From contig JBAPRR010000402.1 in assembly GCA_049281195.1 (NCBI GenBank), positions 1-13,971 on the forward strand: DNA of 13,971 bases, read 5' to 3'. The translations under genes and the position numbers were made by a program. Below are positions 1 through 10,287 of the stretch, piece by piece; the stretch's first letter is position 1; every line of letters begins with the position of its first letter. The stretch is from JBAPRR01 sp049281195. GTDB taxonomy: Bacteria > Actinomycetota > Acidimicrobiia > Acidimicrobiales > CAVXTF01. The notes below the pieces were generated by a model. It searched no databases. It was given only the letters and a program-made list of their open reading frames with translations, and was not told where the DNA came from.

Positions 1-122
1 TAAACGACCGGCTCGCCGACGTCGAACGTCGGATGGGCGCCACGGATTCCGAAATCGCTGCTGTTGACACAGTGGGTAAAGCAGAGGCGGCAGCTAGCGG
101 CCCGGTTGATCCAAATCAGTGA
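1..122 (+). CDS. 3' end of an unrecognised protein (partial)
   Basis: An open frame enters from the left edge (first full codon at position 3) and stops at TGA 120-122. The visible 39 residues begin NDRLADVERRMG and end ASGPVDPNQ. They are hydrophilic and rich in Ala, Asp and Glu; the first part could be the end of an amphipathic helix or coiled coil, followed by a loose Pro/Gly tail. No domain can be recognised from so short a piece. The reading is supported only by the open frame, GC-rich third positions and the absence of a better frame on either strand. The next gene starts about 120 bp downstream, so this gene probably belongs to a separate transcript. Function unknown. Confidence 0.45.
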   Translation, partial: NDRLADVERRMGATDSEIAAVDTVGKAEAAASGPVDPNQ

Positions 123-131
123 ACGTCCCTC

Positions 132-146
132 ATGAAACGCTTTCAT
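132..146. promoter_or_regulatory. Small perfect inverted repeat (possible operator)
   Basis: ATGAAA-CGC-TTTCAT is a perfect palindrome with 6-bp arms and a 3-nt centre. It lies 10 bp after the preceding stop and upstream of a possible promoter at 165-192. It resembles the TGAAA...TTTCA half-sites of LacI-type operators, but the spacing is one base shorter than that family's usual form. There is no T-run after it, so it is not a terminator. It may be a binding site for a regulator of the 242-634 gene, or chance. Confidence 0.3.
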
Positions 147-164
147 TCTCAGGTGCGTCGACGC

Positions 165-192
165 TTGGGCATCGATTTTGATTCGGCACAAT
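165..192 (+). promoter_or_regulatory. Candidate promoter for the small membrane protein
   Basis: TTGGGC (165-170) and CACAAT (187-192) are separated by 16 bp and resemble -35 and -10 boxes. They would start a transcript near 199, giving a leader of about 43 nt before the ATG at 242. Both boxes are imperfect. The rest of the 123-241 gap holds only the palindrome at 132-146. Confidence 0.25.
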
Positions 193-241
193 AGAGCGGG
201 GTCCGAAAGGACTTCGCACGACGAAACTCGGGGTTCATTAC

Positions 242-634
242 ATGAAACGTGCGGTCATCGCTGGATCGTCGCTGGTCGTCGTGGTCTTCCTGATACTTGT
301 GATCGCCTACTGGACGGACTCAGCGCACTGGTTTCTTCGTTATACCGGCGCCGACGCCGAGGCCGGCACTTGGTACGGGTTCTGGTCAGGCTTCGGCGGG
401 GCGATCCCCGACTTCTTGATCCTCGGCAGCATCGTCACGATTTACCGCCACCACAATTGTCACGTCAAAGGATGTCTCCGACTGGGCAAGCCGGTCGAAG
501 GGACTCCGTATCTGGCCTGCCCCCAGCATCATCCGGCGCATGACGGCAACAAGCGGTCCGTGTCCGCGGAAGTCATAAAGCTCGCCCACAAGGCCCACCT
601 GGAGCACGAAGCCTCCGAATCGCAGGGCTCCTAG
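242..634 (+). CDS. Small membrane protein with Cys/His-rich cytoplasmic tail, function unknown
   Basis: This encodes 130 residues. Residues 4-23 form a strongly hydrophobic helix; a second hydrophobic stretch at about 44-68 (WYGFWSGFGGAIPDFLILGS) could be another membrane helix, so both ends would face the cytoplasm. Just after it come H70, H71, C73, C78, C93, H96 and H97, a spacing that could bind a metal ion like a minimal zinc ribbon. The tail is then charged and helical (SAEVIKLAHKAHLEHEA). I know similar small proteins only as hypothetical actinobacterial and phage membrane proteins and cannot name a function. The ATG at 242 is chosen because the hydrophobic helix follows at once; no strong ribosome site precedes it. 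Its TAG stop overlaps the stop of the convergent efflux-pump gene inside a CTAG tetranucleotide. Confidence 0.7.
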   Translation: MKRAVIAGSSLVVVVFLILVIAYWTDSAHWFLRYTGADAEAGTWYGFWSGFGGAIPDFLILGSIVTIYRHHNCHVKGCLRLGKPVEGTPYLACPQHHPAHDGNKRSVSAEVIKLAHKAHLEHEASESQGS

Positions 635-2094
635 GAGCTCACCGGAGACTTTTGCAGCTCGGCCTCGCGCTTTCGGGGGGTGCCCGGCACAAGCAACGAG
701 CAGACCGTGCCGACAAGGCACAAGACGGCTGCCACCGTAAACGCCCGGTCATAGCCCGCCGTGAGGGCGCTCAGTGGGTTGTGCACGGTGATCAATGCGG
801 AATGCGTGCGGTCTACAGCGACCGTAGCCAGCCCTGCCAGACCCAACGACCCCCCGATTTGACGAGAGGTATTGAGCACGCCGGATGCCAGACCGGCTTG
901 GGTTACGGCTACGCCGGTTGTAGCAGCGCTCGCGAGCGGCGTGAACATCAACCCCAGGGCAAATGCGATGATGCATCCCGGTCCGAAGACATGAACCCAG
1001 TACGCGCTGTGCACCGGGATCTTGCCGAACCATGCAAACCCGAACGCGGCTAAGAGCGTCCCCACCGTGAGCAATGGTCGGATTCCGGTCTTCGGCATCA
1101 GACGCGGACTCGACTGTGCCCCGATGATGATCGCAAGCGTCATGGGGATAAAGGCAAAACCGGCCCGTAGAGCGCCATACCCGAGCACATCTTGAAAGTA
1201 CAACGACAGGAAGTACCACATGGAAAAGAAGGCCGCCCCGATGAGCAACATCACCACGTTCGCTCCGGCCACAGAACGTGAGCTGAAAAGACCGAACGGG
1301 ACCAGGGGTGCACTTGCAATTCGGAGCTCGATCACCGCGAAGGCAGCAAGCAGTACCAGAGCGATTGCAAGGGTTGTCAAGGTCCGTCCCGACGTCCAGG
1401 CATAGGTGCTCGTCTCGATGATGCCGTACACAAGGACCGCAAGACCCCCGGTGATCGTGATTGCTCCGGCCACATCCATGCGTGCTTTGGGACCTGTAGC
1501 CGGGGCCCGACGGAGCTCGGTCAGGTAATACGCCGCTATCGCCAACGTTCCGGCACCGATGGGCAGGTTTACGAACAGCACCCAGCGCCAAGACAGCTCC
1601 GCGGTGAGCACTCCACCGAGGATCGATCCCGCCGCGCCACCTGCGCCCGCGACCGCACCCCATAGTCCAAGTGCTCGCGTTCGTTTTTGTGGATCGGAGA
1701 AGGTGGTGACGATGATCGTCAGTGTCGCGGGGGACAAGAACGCACCGCCGATCCCTTGGGCGGCGCGAGCAGCTGTCAACCAACCGGAGTCTTGAGCCAG
1801 ACCACCCACCAGGCTCGCCAAGGTGAAAAGGCCCAGGCCGAACATGTAGATGCGGCGACGTCCGAAGAGGTCCGCGGCGCGACCACCGAAGAGCAGAAAA
1901 CCCGCGAACGTCAGGACGTATGCATTGACCACCCATTGCAATCCAGTGGGGGTGTAGTGCAGATCGCGACCGACAGATGGCAGGGCCACATTGACGATGG
2001 ACACGTCGAGCACGACCATGAACTGCGCGATGCACGCCAGGGCGAGTGCCACCCCATCGGGCATCTGCCTACGTTCTGCAATCGGTTGCGTCAT
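631..2094 (-). CDS. MFS drug efflux transporter, DHA2 (EmrB/QacA) family, 14 membrane helices
   Basis: A proton-driven inner-membrane exporter of 487 residues, the usual length for 14-helix DHA2 pumps. Helix 1 carries LDVSIVNVALP (29-39). The loop between helices 2 and 3 has motif A, GGRAADLFGRRR (70-81). R110 begins the motif B region RAAQGIGGAFLSP. Helix 5 has the glycine-rich antiporter motif C, GAVAGAGGAAGSILGG (146-161), followed by WRWVLFVNLPIG (169-180), typical of this family. Hydrophobic segments continue to about residue 470 and the short tail is charged. The ATG lies at 2094-2092; the ribosome site is weak. It is divergent from a MarR regulator, which in this arrangement commonly represses the pump and is relieved by a pump substrate. 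The substrate cannot be told from sequence; QacA-like pumps export cationic drugs and others export antibiotics. The family call is secure. Confidence 0.95.
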   Translation of the reverse strand: MTQPIAERRQMPDGVALALACIAQFMVVLDVSIVNVALPSVGRDLHYTPTGLQWVVNAYVLTFAGFLLFGGRAADLFGRRRIYMFGLGLFTLASLVGGLAQDSGWLTAARAAQGIGGAFLSPATLTIIVTTFSDPQKRTRALGLWGAVAGAGGAAGSILGGVLTAELSWRWVLFVNLPIGAGTLAIAAYYLTELRRAPATGPKARMDVAGAITITGGLAVLVYGIIETSTYAWTSGRTLTTLAIALVLLAAFAVIELRIASAPLVPFGLFSSRSVAGANVVMLLIGAAFFSMWYFLSLYFQDVLGYGALRAGFAFIPMTLAIIIGAQSSPRLMPKTGIRPLLTVGTLLAAFGFAWFGKIPVHSAYWVHVFGPGCIIAFALGLMFTPLASAATTGVAVTQAGLASGVLNTSRQIGGSLGLAGLATVAVDRTHSALITVHNPLSALTAGYDRAFTVAAVLCLVGTVCSLLVPGTPRKREAELQKSPVSS

Positions 2095-2124
2095 CGCTCA
2101 ATCAGGAAACTGCCGGACAGAAAT

Positions 2125-2139
2125 GACATGAACCATGTC
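2125..2139. promoter_or_regulatory. Inverted repeat between pump and marR genes, probable MarR operator
   Basis: GACATG-AAC-CATGTC is a perfect inverted repeat with 6-bp arms and 3-nt centre, 31 bp upstream of the pump's ATG. A third CATG follows at 2143-2146, so CATG occurs at 2127, 2134 and 2143. MarR dimers bind such palindromes between divergent regulator and target genes, so this is the best operator candidate. It would control both directions. It covers the upstream ATG at 2135, which argues against that ATG being the true marR start. Confidence 0.55.
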
Positions 2140-2203
2140 TATCATGTTCGATGGGCATTTGCCTAGTAGCCTGTTGTTCGTGAGTTCCGATCATAAGGTC
2201 GAC

Positions 2204-2656
2204 ATGATCCGCTCGAGGCCGACCACACACGACGTGAGCTTTCAGGACAGCACGGGCTATCTGTTGGCGATGGTCGGGAAGCTTTCCCGTCAGCGCTGGG
2301 TATCGATGCTCGATCAGTTCGACATAAATCCCAGTCAGTACAAAGTCTTGATCTCCATGGCGGAGCTCGGCTCGCTCTGCCAGCGCCGCCTCGCCGAGGT
2401 GATCGGCATAGATCCACGCAACTGCGTCCCGATCATTGACAGCCTTGCCCAGCGGGGCCTGGTCGCCCGCCGTGTGGATTCCTCCGATCGGCGCCAGCGG
2501 GTACTGGCCCTGACGAAAAAAGGACAGCAGCTGACCCGAGATCTTGCAGCGATCGGGGACACCATCGACCGCGAAGTCCTGCATCCCCTCAGCCGGAGCG
2601 AGCAGGTGCGCCTCCGACGGATGCTCGTGGAGGTCCTCGGTCACGCACAGAGCTGA
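2204..2656 (+). CDS. MarR-family transcriptional regulator
   Basis: A winged-helix dimeric repressor of 150 residues from the start chosen here, the normal MarR size. The core INPSQYKVLISMAELG leads into the helix-turn-helix (RRLAEVIGIDPRNCVPIIDSL), then LAQRGLVARR and the wing with the hallmark DRR of SSDRRQRVLALTKKG. Terminal helices for dimerisation flank it (FQDSTGYLLAMVGKL and LSRSEQVRLRRMLVEVLG). The frame is open back to an ATG at 2135 (173 residues). I prefer ATG 2204 because AAGG at 2195-2198 stands 5 nt before it, the extra 23 residues do not look like MarR, and ATG 2135 lies within the palindrome at 2125-2139. It likely represses itself and the divergent efflux pump until a pump substrate binds. 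Family secure, start less so. Confidence 0.9.
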   Translation: MIRSRPTTHDVSFQDSTGYLLAMVGKLSRQRWVSMLDQFDINPSQYKVLISMAELGSLCQRRLAEVIGIDPRNCVPIIDSLAQRGLVARRVDSSDRRQRVLALTKKGQQLTRDLAAIGDTIDREVLHPLSRSEQVRLRRMLVEVLGHAQS

Positions 2657-2746
2657 ATCCGGGGAATCGGCCTCAGGACAATCTTTGCGGAGTACGTTCA
2701 ATTGCGTATCTCGTCGGGCCGTAAATCCAGCTCCTTGCTTGTCGTT

Positions 2747-2752
2747 TAATAT
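2747..2752 (+). promoter_or_regulatory. Candidate -10 box of the large secreted protein gene
   Basis: TAATAT lies in a short AT-rich patch (2744-2756), the only one in the 165-bp gap between marR and the secreted-protein gene. A start near 2759 would give a leader of about 60 nt ahead of the strong ribosome site. No convincing -35 box sits 17 bp upstream. No terminator hairpin was seen after marR. Confidence 0.3.
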
Positions 2753-2810
2753 TTAGTGAGGCGGTGGCGGAGGCGCGGATTCCCCCACCGGACTAATGCT
2801 GCAGTCGGCG

Positions 2811-2816
2811 AGGAGG
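2811..2816 (+). promoter_or_regulatory. Strong Shine-Dalgarno that fixes the start at 2822
   Basis: AGGAGG, followed by GGCAG, stands 5 nt before ATG 2822. The frame is open further upstream, back to a GTG at 2756, but that start has no ribosome site and would put 22 Arg-rich residues before the signal peptide. An ATG at 2834 is too far from this site. Confidence 0.75.
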
Positions 2817-2821
2817 GGCAG

Positions 2822-5800
2822 ATGATTGTCGGCATGAAAGGGAATCTGTTGTTCGCGCGGCAACGGAGGGTTCTGTACCGGACCTCCACCGCGCTGGTCA
2901 TCGCGATGATGGGGGTGCTGGCCACAATCGGGGTTTCCATCGCCACTTCCGCACCGGCCGCCGCAGTCAGCATCTCGGCGATTATTTCCAATGTCCCCGG
3001 CGGAGTCGGTGCAGTGACGACGGACTCGTCGGGAGACATCTTCGTCGGGGGCGGCGACGGAAATGTCTACGCGTGGTCGTCTTCGGGCACCACGCTGTTC
3101 GGGACCACGGTTCCGGCCGACACTCTCACCGCCCTCACATCGAGTGGCCTGGGTCAGATCTTCAGCCTGACCTTTGAGGTGGACAACGTCGGAAACGGTG
3201 ACCTGTGGGTCTCCGACTCGACTTACGGGCTTCAGGTCATAGATCCCGTTACCACCACTCTGTATGGAGTGGCGGTGACGGCCGACACACCATCGACAGT
3301 CGAGGCCTCCACTTCGAGCACCCAGCCAATGCAGGCGACCTTCGACAGCGACAACGATCTGATCTTCGCCGTGAGCGCCACAACCTCGGGGGCGGGCTCT
3401 GTGGATATGGATCCGCTGACCAGTGGAACGTATTACGGACAGCCGCTCGCGGCCGACGACATAACCCCTCTCGTCACCAATCTCGATCAGCCGAACGGCG
3501 TCGCCGTCGATGGCAGCGGCGACCTCTTCTATTCCGACCAATCTGCCGACACTGTGGGGGTCGAGACTTACACGAACGCAACGATATTCGGTGTTCTGGT
3601 CACCGCCGATACTCCGACCACTCTTTTTACAGACGTTTCGGGGGTCGACCGAGGTAACGGTTTCGTTCCCGGATCCATGCAGGTCGACGCGTCAGGGAAC
3701 CTGTACTTCGTCAACGAGTCGACCAGCGTCAGCATCGTCACCAACTCGAACGGGACCTATATAGGGACCCCGGTGAGCGCATTCACACCTACCAACCTGA
3801 ACCTCGAGATGGACGCGGACGGAATCGCCTTCAACTCGTCGGGTCAGTTGTTGATAGCGGACACAGAAGATGACTCGATCGATTTGGCTTCCGCCCCAAC
3901 TGCCACGATCACAGGCGTAGCGATCACGGGTTCGTTGGACAATCCCACCATGACGATCACCGGGGCCGGCTTCGGAAGCGAGCCGACTTCAGTGGCACCG
4001 GGCTGCAGTGCGTCGGGGAGCGTCTTCAACTACAGCGTGCTCGTCATCAGCGACGACCAGCAACAGTGGCAGGCCGGCATCCCCGGGGACTGCATCGGGT
4101 TCAACATCGTGTCGTGGACCGCCACCCAGGTTGTCGCCACATTCGGCAACTGGTACACGGATCAGTTATTCGCCAGCGGCAACCAGATCCACTCCGGCGA
4201 CACCCTGGCCATCGGAGTGGCGGGCGCATACGTCAATGGCGGACTGCCCACGGTGACCCAGGTCGCACCGGACTTCGGCCCGGCGTCAGGCGGAACGACC
4301 GTGACGATCACAGGTTCGGGCTTCACCGGAGCCACCTCGGTCGACTTCGGTCCGGGAGCCCCGGCCGCGGGATTCACCGTCGATTCCGACTCGCAGATCA
4401 CCGCTACGGCGCCGGCCGAAAGTGTGGGGACCGTCGACGTCACCGTGACCACCCCCATCAGCACGTCTTCGACCTCTTCAGCTGATCAGTACACCTTCGA
4501 CCCCGATGTCAGCTCGGACTACTCGTGCTCGGTGCCGGGAGTGGGAAGCACCAGCTTCCCCGTCGATGTCACCGAGTCGCCGCAACCGCCGGCCGCGGAG
4601 GACGCCGGTGCGAGCTTCGAAGAGGCTCTGGCCCTCCAGGTGACAGTTCCCACCGCGGTGGTGAACCACTACGACCAACAGGGAGCTTCCTCGTTCACTC
4701 TCGAGACGCAATCGGCGGCCGAGGACGCGCTTTCCTCGCCGGACGGAGCGGCCAGTGGGGCAGTTGAAACGCCCACCGAAACAGCATCCGCGACCAACGT
4801 CCCTCAGGTTTTCGTCTTGACGTTCAATCAGTCCATTACCTACCAGACGGCCTACGACCCGGTGACATGGACCACCGGCCCCGGCACCGGAGACGTCTAT
4901 CTGACGCCCGGGGACATCAACATCGTGCTCGCCTACCAAGCAGATGCCGGTCCTCAGACGATAACGATCGGGTGCACGCCGCCCTCCAACGAGGGTTCTC
5001 TCGGGGAGGTGACGGTCGACCCCGCGGCGTCGAGCCCCACTTTCCAGGTGCCTACATCCACGCCGGCGATACAGAACGGGGTCACATCTCCGAACGATGA
5101 CGGTTGGACGTTCACGGTGGCCAACACTTCGAGCGCCACTGTCACCGGGGTGCAGACTCAAGTGACGGTCACAGACAGTGGATCACCGCCAACGTTCGAC
5201 ACCGCCGCCATCACTGCTTCAGGAACGAAGGGATGCACGGTTACGTCTCCGGGCGTGCTCACCTGTAACGAGAACAGTCTGGCCGCGGGGGCATCCGACA
5301 CGGTCAACGTCCTCGTTGAAACAAATGGGCTGGCCGCAGGTGTGGCGGTCACCGGTTCCGCGTCAGTGACGTCGACCAACGCCGGCTCGGGCGCGGACAA
5401 CCTCGGCCAGTTTTCGGTGGTGGTCGTAACCAACGGAACCGAGGCGTCAGCTGTACCCGGGATCACCCTGTCTTCGACCACGGAGTCCTTGTCCGACGCC
5501 GGAGCTACCGTCAAACTGACCTTGCCCAAGAACAAGATCCCGGCAAACGGTGCGCTGGCTTACGGCTCCGACAAAGTGCATCCGCCCGTTGTCGGCCTGA
5601 CACTGGTGCCGGTCCCGCAGTCGGAGGAACCCTCCCTCTGTCCCTCTGAAAGTTGTACGGCCGCCGACGCAATAGAGGCCTCAGGGAACTTTGCGGCGTT
5701 CGTGAATCCGGCGGATCCGATCATCGCGGCGCTGCAGTTCTACTTCGGCAGTGCGACGCCCAGCGGTTCGGTCTACATGCTGGAGTCGAGTGGAACAGTC

Positions 5801-5956
5801 TTGGAGCTTCCGGCTTGCAAGCAGTCGAAGACGACCGGTGACTGGAACACGCCGTGCGTGAAGGGAAAGGTGAAGACAAAGGGGTCCGGAAGCAACCTGA
5901 GCGCCAAGGTCACCGTCTATTTCACAGGTAACGATCCGGGATTCTCTCTTCGCTGA
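2822..5956 (+). CDS. Large secreted protein: propeller-like repeats, IPT/TIG domain, DUF11-like domain
   Basis: This encodes 1044 residues with an export signal: basic residues (R13, R15, R16, R20), a hydrophobic core at about 23-41, and SAPAAA near 43-48 as likely cleavage site. Residues about 50-350 contain strand-rich units with NHL-like cores (DGSGDLFYSD, DASGNLYFVN), suggesting a beta-propeller, each linked by the repeat annotated separately. Residues about 358-470 form a divergent Ig-like domain with a Cys pair. Residues about 475-560 are a clear IPT/TIG domain (APDFGPASGGTTVTITGSGF). Residues 560-745 are an unrecognised Thr/Ser-rich domain starting YSCSVPGVGSTSFPVDV. Residues about 755-865 look DUF11-like (FTVANTSSATVTGV). 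The C-terminus is a compact Cys-containing domain without LPXTG or membrane anchor, so the protein is probably released or held non-covalently. Its low charge and Thr/Ser/Gly richness suit an adhesin or surface-binding role, which is inferred only. Confidence 0.85.
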   Translation: MIVGMKGNLLFARQRRVLYRTSTALVIAMMGVLATIGVSIATSAPAAAVSISAIISNVPGGVGAVTTDSSGDIFVGGGDGNVYAWSSSGTTLFGTTVPADTLTALTSSGLGQIFSLTFEVDNVGNGDLWVSDSTYGLQVIDPVTTTLYGVAVTADTPSTVEASTSSTQPMQATFDSDNDLIFAVSATTSGAGSVDMDPLTSGTYYGQPLAADDITPLVTNLDQPNGVAVDGSGDLFYSDQSADTVGVETYTNATIFGVLVTADTPTTLFTDVSGVDRGNGFVPGSMQVDASGNLYFVNESTSVSIVTNSNGTYIGTPVSAFTPTNLNLEMDADGIAFNSSGQLLIADTEDDSIDLASAPTATITGVAITGSLDNPTMTITGAGFGSEPTSVAPGCSASGSVFNYSVLVISDDQQQWQAGIPGDCIGFNIVSWTATQVVATFGNWYTDQLFASGNQIHSGDTLAIGVAGAYVNGGLPTVTQVAPDFGPASGGTTVTITGSGFTGATSVDFGPGAPAAGFTVDSDSQITATAPAESVGTVDVTVTTPISTSSTSSADQYTFDPDVSSDYSCSVPGVGSTSFPVDVTESPQPPAAEDAGASFEEALALQVTVPTAVVNHYDQQGASSFTLETQSAAEDALSSPDGAASGAVETPTETASATNVPQVFVLTFNQSITYQTAYDPVTWTTGPGTGDVYLTPGDINIVLAYQADAGPQTITIGCTPPSNEGSLGEVTVDPAASSPTFQVPTSTPAIQNGVTSPNDDGWTFTVANTSSATVTGVQTQVTVTDSGSPPTFDTAAITASGTKGCTVTSPGVLTCNENSLAAGASDTVNVLVETNGLAAGVAVTGSASVTSTNAGSGADNLGQFSVVVVTNGTEASAVPGITLSSTTESLSDAGATVKLTLPKNKIPANGALAYGSDKVHPPVVGLTLVPVPQSEEPSLCPSESCTAADAIEASGNFAAFVNPADPIIAALQFYFGSATPSGSVYMLESSGTVLELPACKQSKTTGDWNTPCVKGKVKTKGSGSNLSAKVTVYFTGNDPGFSLR
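3092..3790 (+). repeat. Five degenerate protein repeats, pattern T-x-aromatic-G-x-x-V-x-A-D-T-x-T
   Basis: Within the secreted protein, a 14-17 residue motif recurs at nucleotides 3092, 3257, 3428, 3581 and 3755 (residues 91, 146, 203, 254, 312): TLFGTTVPADTLTAL, TLYGVAVTADTPSTV, TYYGQPLAADDITPL, TIFGVLVTADTPTTL and TYIGTPVSAFTPTNL. Spacing is 55, 57, 51 and 58 residues, about one propeller blade plus linker. It resembles the GTYYGQ...TAGDIYT element I associate with actinobacterial NHL-repeat surface proteins. The last copy has lost the Asp. Confidence 0.75.
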
Positions 5957-5957
5957 C

Positions 5958-6013
5958 CTGAACCGGTCCACCCGGTCCGCGGGGGACGCCACCGAGGCCC
6001 GGTACTGAACCGG
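5958..6013. repeat. Short direct repeat in the gap before the helicase gene
   Basis: CTGAACCGG occurs at 5958-5966 and again at 6005-6013, 47 bp apart. The first copy overlaps a small inverted repeat (ACCGG-TCCAC-CCGGT, 5962-5976). There is no T-run, so this is not an intrinsic terminator. The 82-bp gap shows no ribosome site before the helicase GTG at 6039. A regulatory role is possible but unsupported. Confidence 0.3.
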
Positions 6014-6038
6014 AAACTGTTTCTGGGATCATTCCCGG

Positions 6039-9256
<3,218 letters not shown>

Positions 9257-9257
<1 letters not shown>

Positions 9258-10234
9258 TGCCTCCCCGTCGTCCACCCCGAAAGCGTGGGGATCTGAGCTC
9301 CAACTGGTGGCCACCACCCGCGCCGCCGATCCCTGTCGTTGATGGGCTGCAAGCACGCAGCCAGCGCGGTCGGATCGGAGATACGTGGTGGTCACAGCGT
9401 TTCATCACGGTGCTGGAGTCGATCGGTGTCGGTGGACGGCTCCAGCGCGGCAAGCGTTACGCCCGGACCGGGCAGGTCCGCAGCATGGACATCGTCCCCG
9501 GCCAGGTGACCTCTTCGGTCCAGGGCTCGCGGGTGGTCCCCTACCGGGTGTTCATCCAGATCCGGATCTTCACGGATATTGAATGGGACGCCGCCGAGGC
9601 GGTGATGGCGTCGAGCGCGGTCTTCATGGCCAAGCTGCTCGCCGGTGACATGCCCGAGGAGATCGAAGAAGCGTTCGTCGAGGCGTCGGGCTCACTTTTC
9701 CCGGTGTCCGCGGACGGTTTCGAGTCGACATGCTCATGTCCGGATTGGGAGAACCCGTGCAAACACATCGCAGCGGTGTACTTCTTGCTGGCGGAGGCCT
9801 TCGACCGCGATCCGTTTCTCATATTCGCCTGGCGCGGGCGGGACAAGGATCAACTCCTGGCCGGACTTCGCACACGACGGCGGGGAGGAAGAGCCGAGGA
9901 AATAGAACACGTAGACGGAGCCGGGGATCGCGTGGCATCCGGCACCGGACCGTTCGGCTGGCCGAACGCCGATTCCGAACACCACATGGCGCGCCAGACC
10001 GGAGATCCGATGTCGGTTTGGGGTCGGGACGCCGATCTGGCGATGTTGGAGATCCGACCTCGCATCGCAGTCGCCCCGGATCTCATCCTTCGGCAACTCG
10101 ACCCGGAACCGCTCGCAGGAACGGACGTTTCGATCATCGATGCTCTGCGCCCGCTTTACCAGGCGATGACGAGCGGCGCCGCCGACCTGGCACTGGGAGA
10201 ACCGGAGCAGGAGAACACCAGGCCCAAGCCTTAG
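9257..10234 (+). CDS. SWIM zinc-finger protein, partner of the SNF2 helicase
   Basis: This encodes 325 residues. The SWIM zinc finger is C159-x-C161-x6-C168-x-H170 (CSCPDWENPCKH), a metal-binding module that contacts DNA or protein. Before it, residues about 40-105 (GDTWWSQRFITVLESIG, RGKRYARTGQV, VQGSRVVPYRV) match the conserved N-terminal part of actinobacterial SWIM proteins encoded beside SNF2 helicases, as with Rv2102 next to helZ in M. tuberculosis. The N-terminus is basic and proline-rich (MPPRRPPRKRG), suited to nucleic acid binding. The region after residue 210 is low complexity and poorly conserved. ATG 9257 is chosen because it overlaps the helicase TGA; an upstream in-frame start at 9182 lies inside the helicase gene. 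It probably acts in one complex with the helicase; that is inferred from coupling. Confidence 0.9.
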
Positions 10235-10275
10235 GGCGGGGTGGTAGTTGAAATCCAGGAGGCCTACTCGAGGCT

Positions 10276-10281
10276 TAACAT
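10276..10281 (+). promoter_or_regulatory. Candidate -10 box for a leaderless transcript of the DUF1707-like gene
   Basis: TAACAT fits TAnnnT and ends 6 nt before the GTG at 10288, so transcription could begin on the start codon. The GTG has no ribosome site at normal distance. A TTGAAA at 10248-10253 is 22 bp upstream, too far to be a standard -35. The 53-bp gap after the SWIM gene contains nothing else notable. Confidence 0.4.
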
Positions 10282-10287
10282 CGGTCC

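Noticed and set aside
749..2035. A 428-residue minus-strand frame within the efflux pump gene
   Set aside because: It is an out-of-frame reading of the pump; its product is Arg/Cys/His-rich and lacks membrane helices.
2102..2701. A 199-residue open frame on the minus strand opposite marR
   Set aside because: It is a shadow of the MarR gene, whose protein matches its family well; the minus-strand translation has no recognisable domain and would run across the divergent promoter region.
2753..3541. Long minus-strand open frames opposite the secreted protein (also 4478-5161)
   Set aside because: GC-rich coding DNA commonly leaves long open frames on the other strand. Their translations are Arg/Gly/His-rich with no domain, while the plus strand shows a signal peptide and known domains.
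5962..5976. ACCGG-TCCAC-CCGGT as a terminator after the secreted protein gene
   Set aside because: Short arms and no T-run follow; in GC-rich DNA such repeats are frequent by chance.
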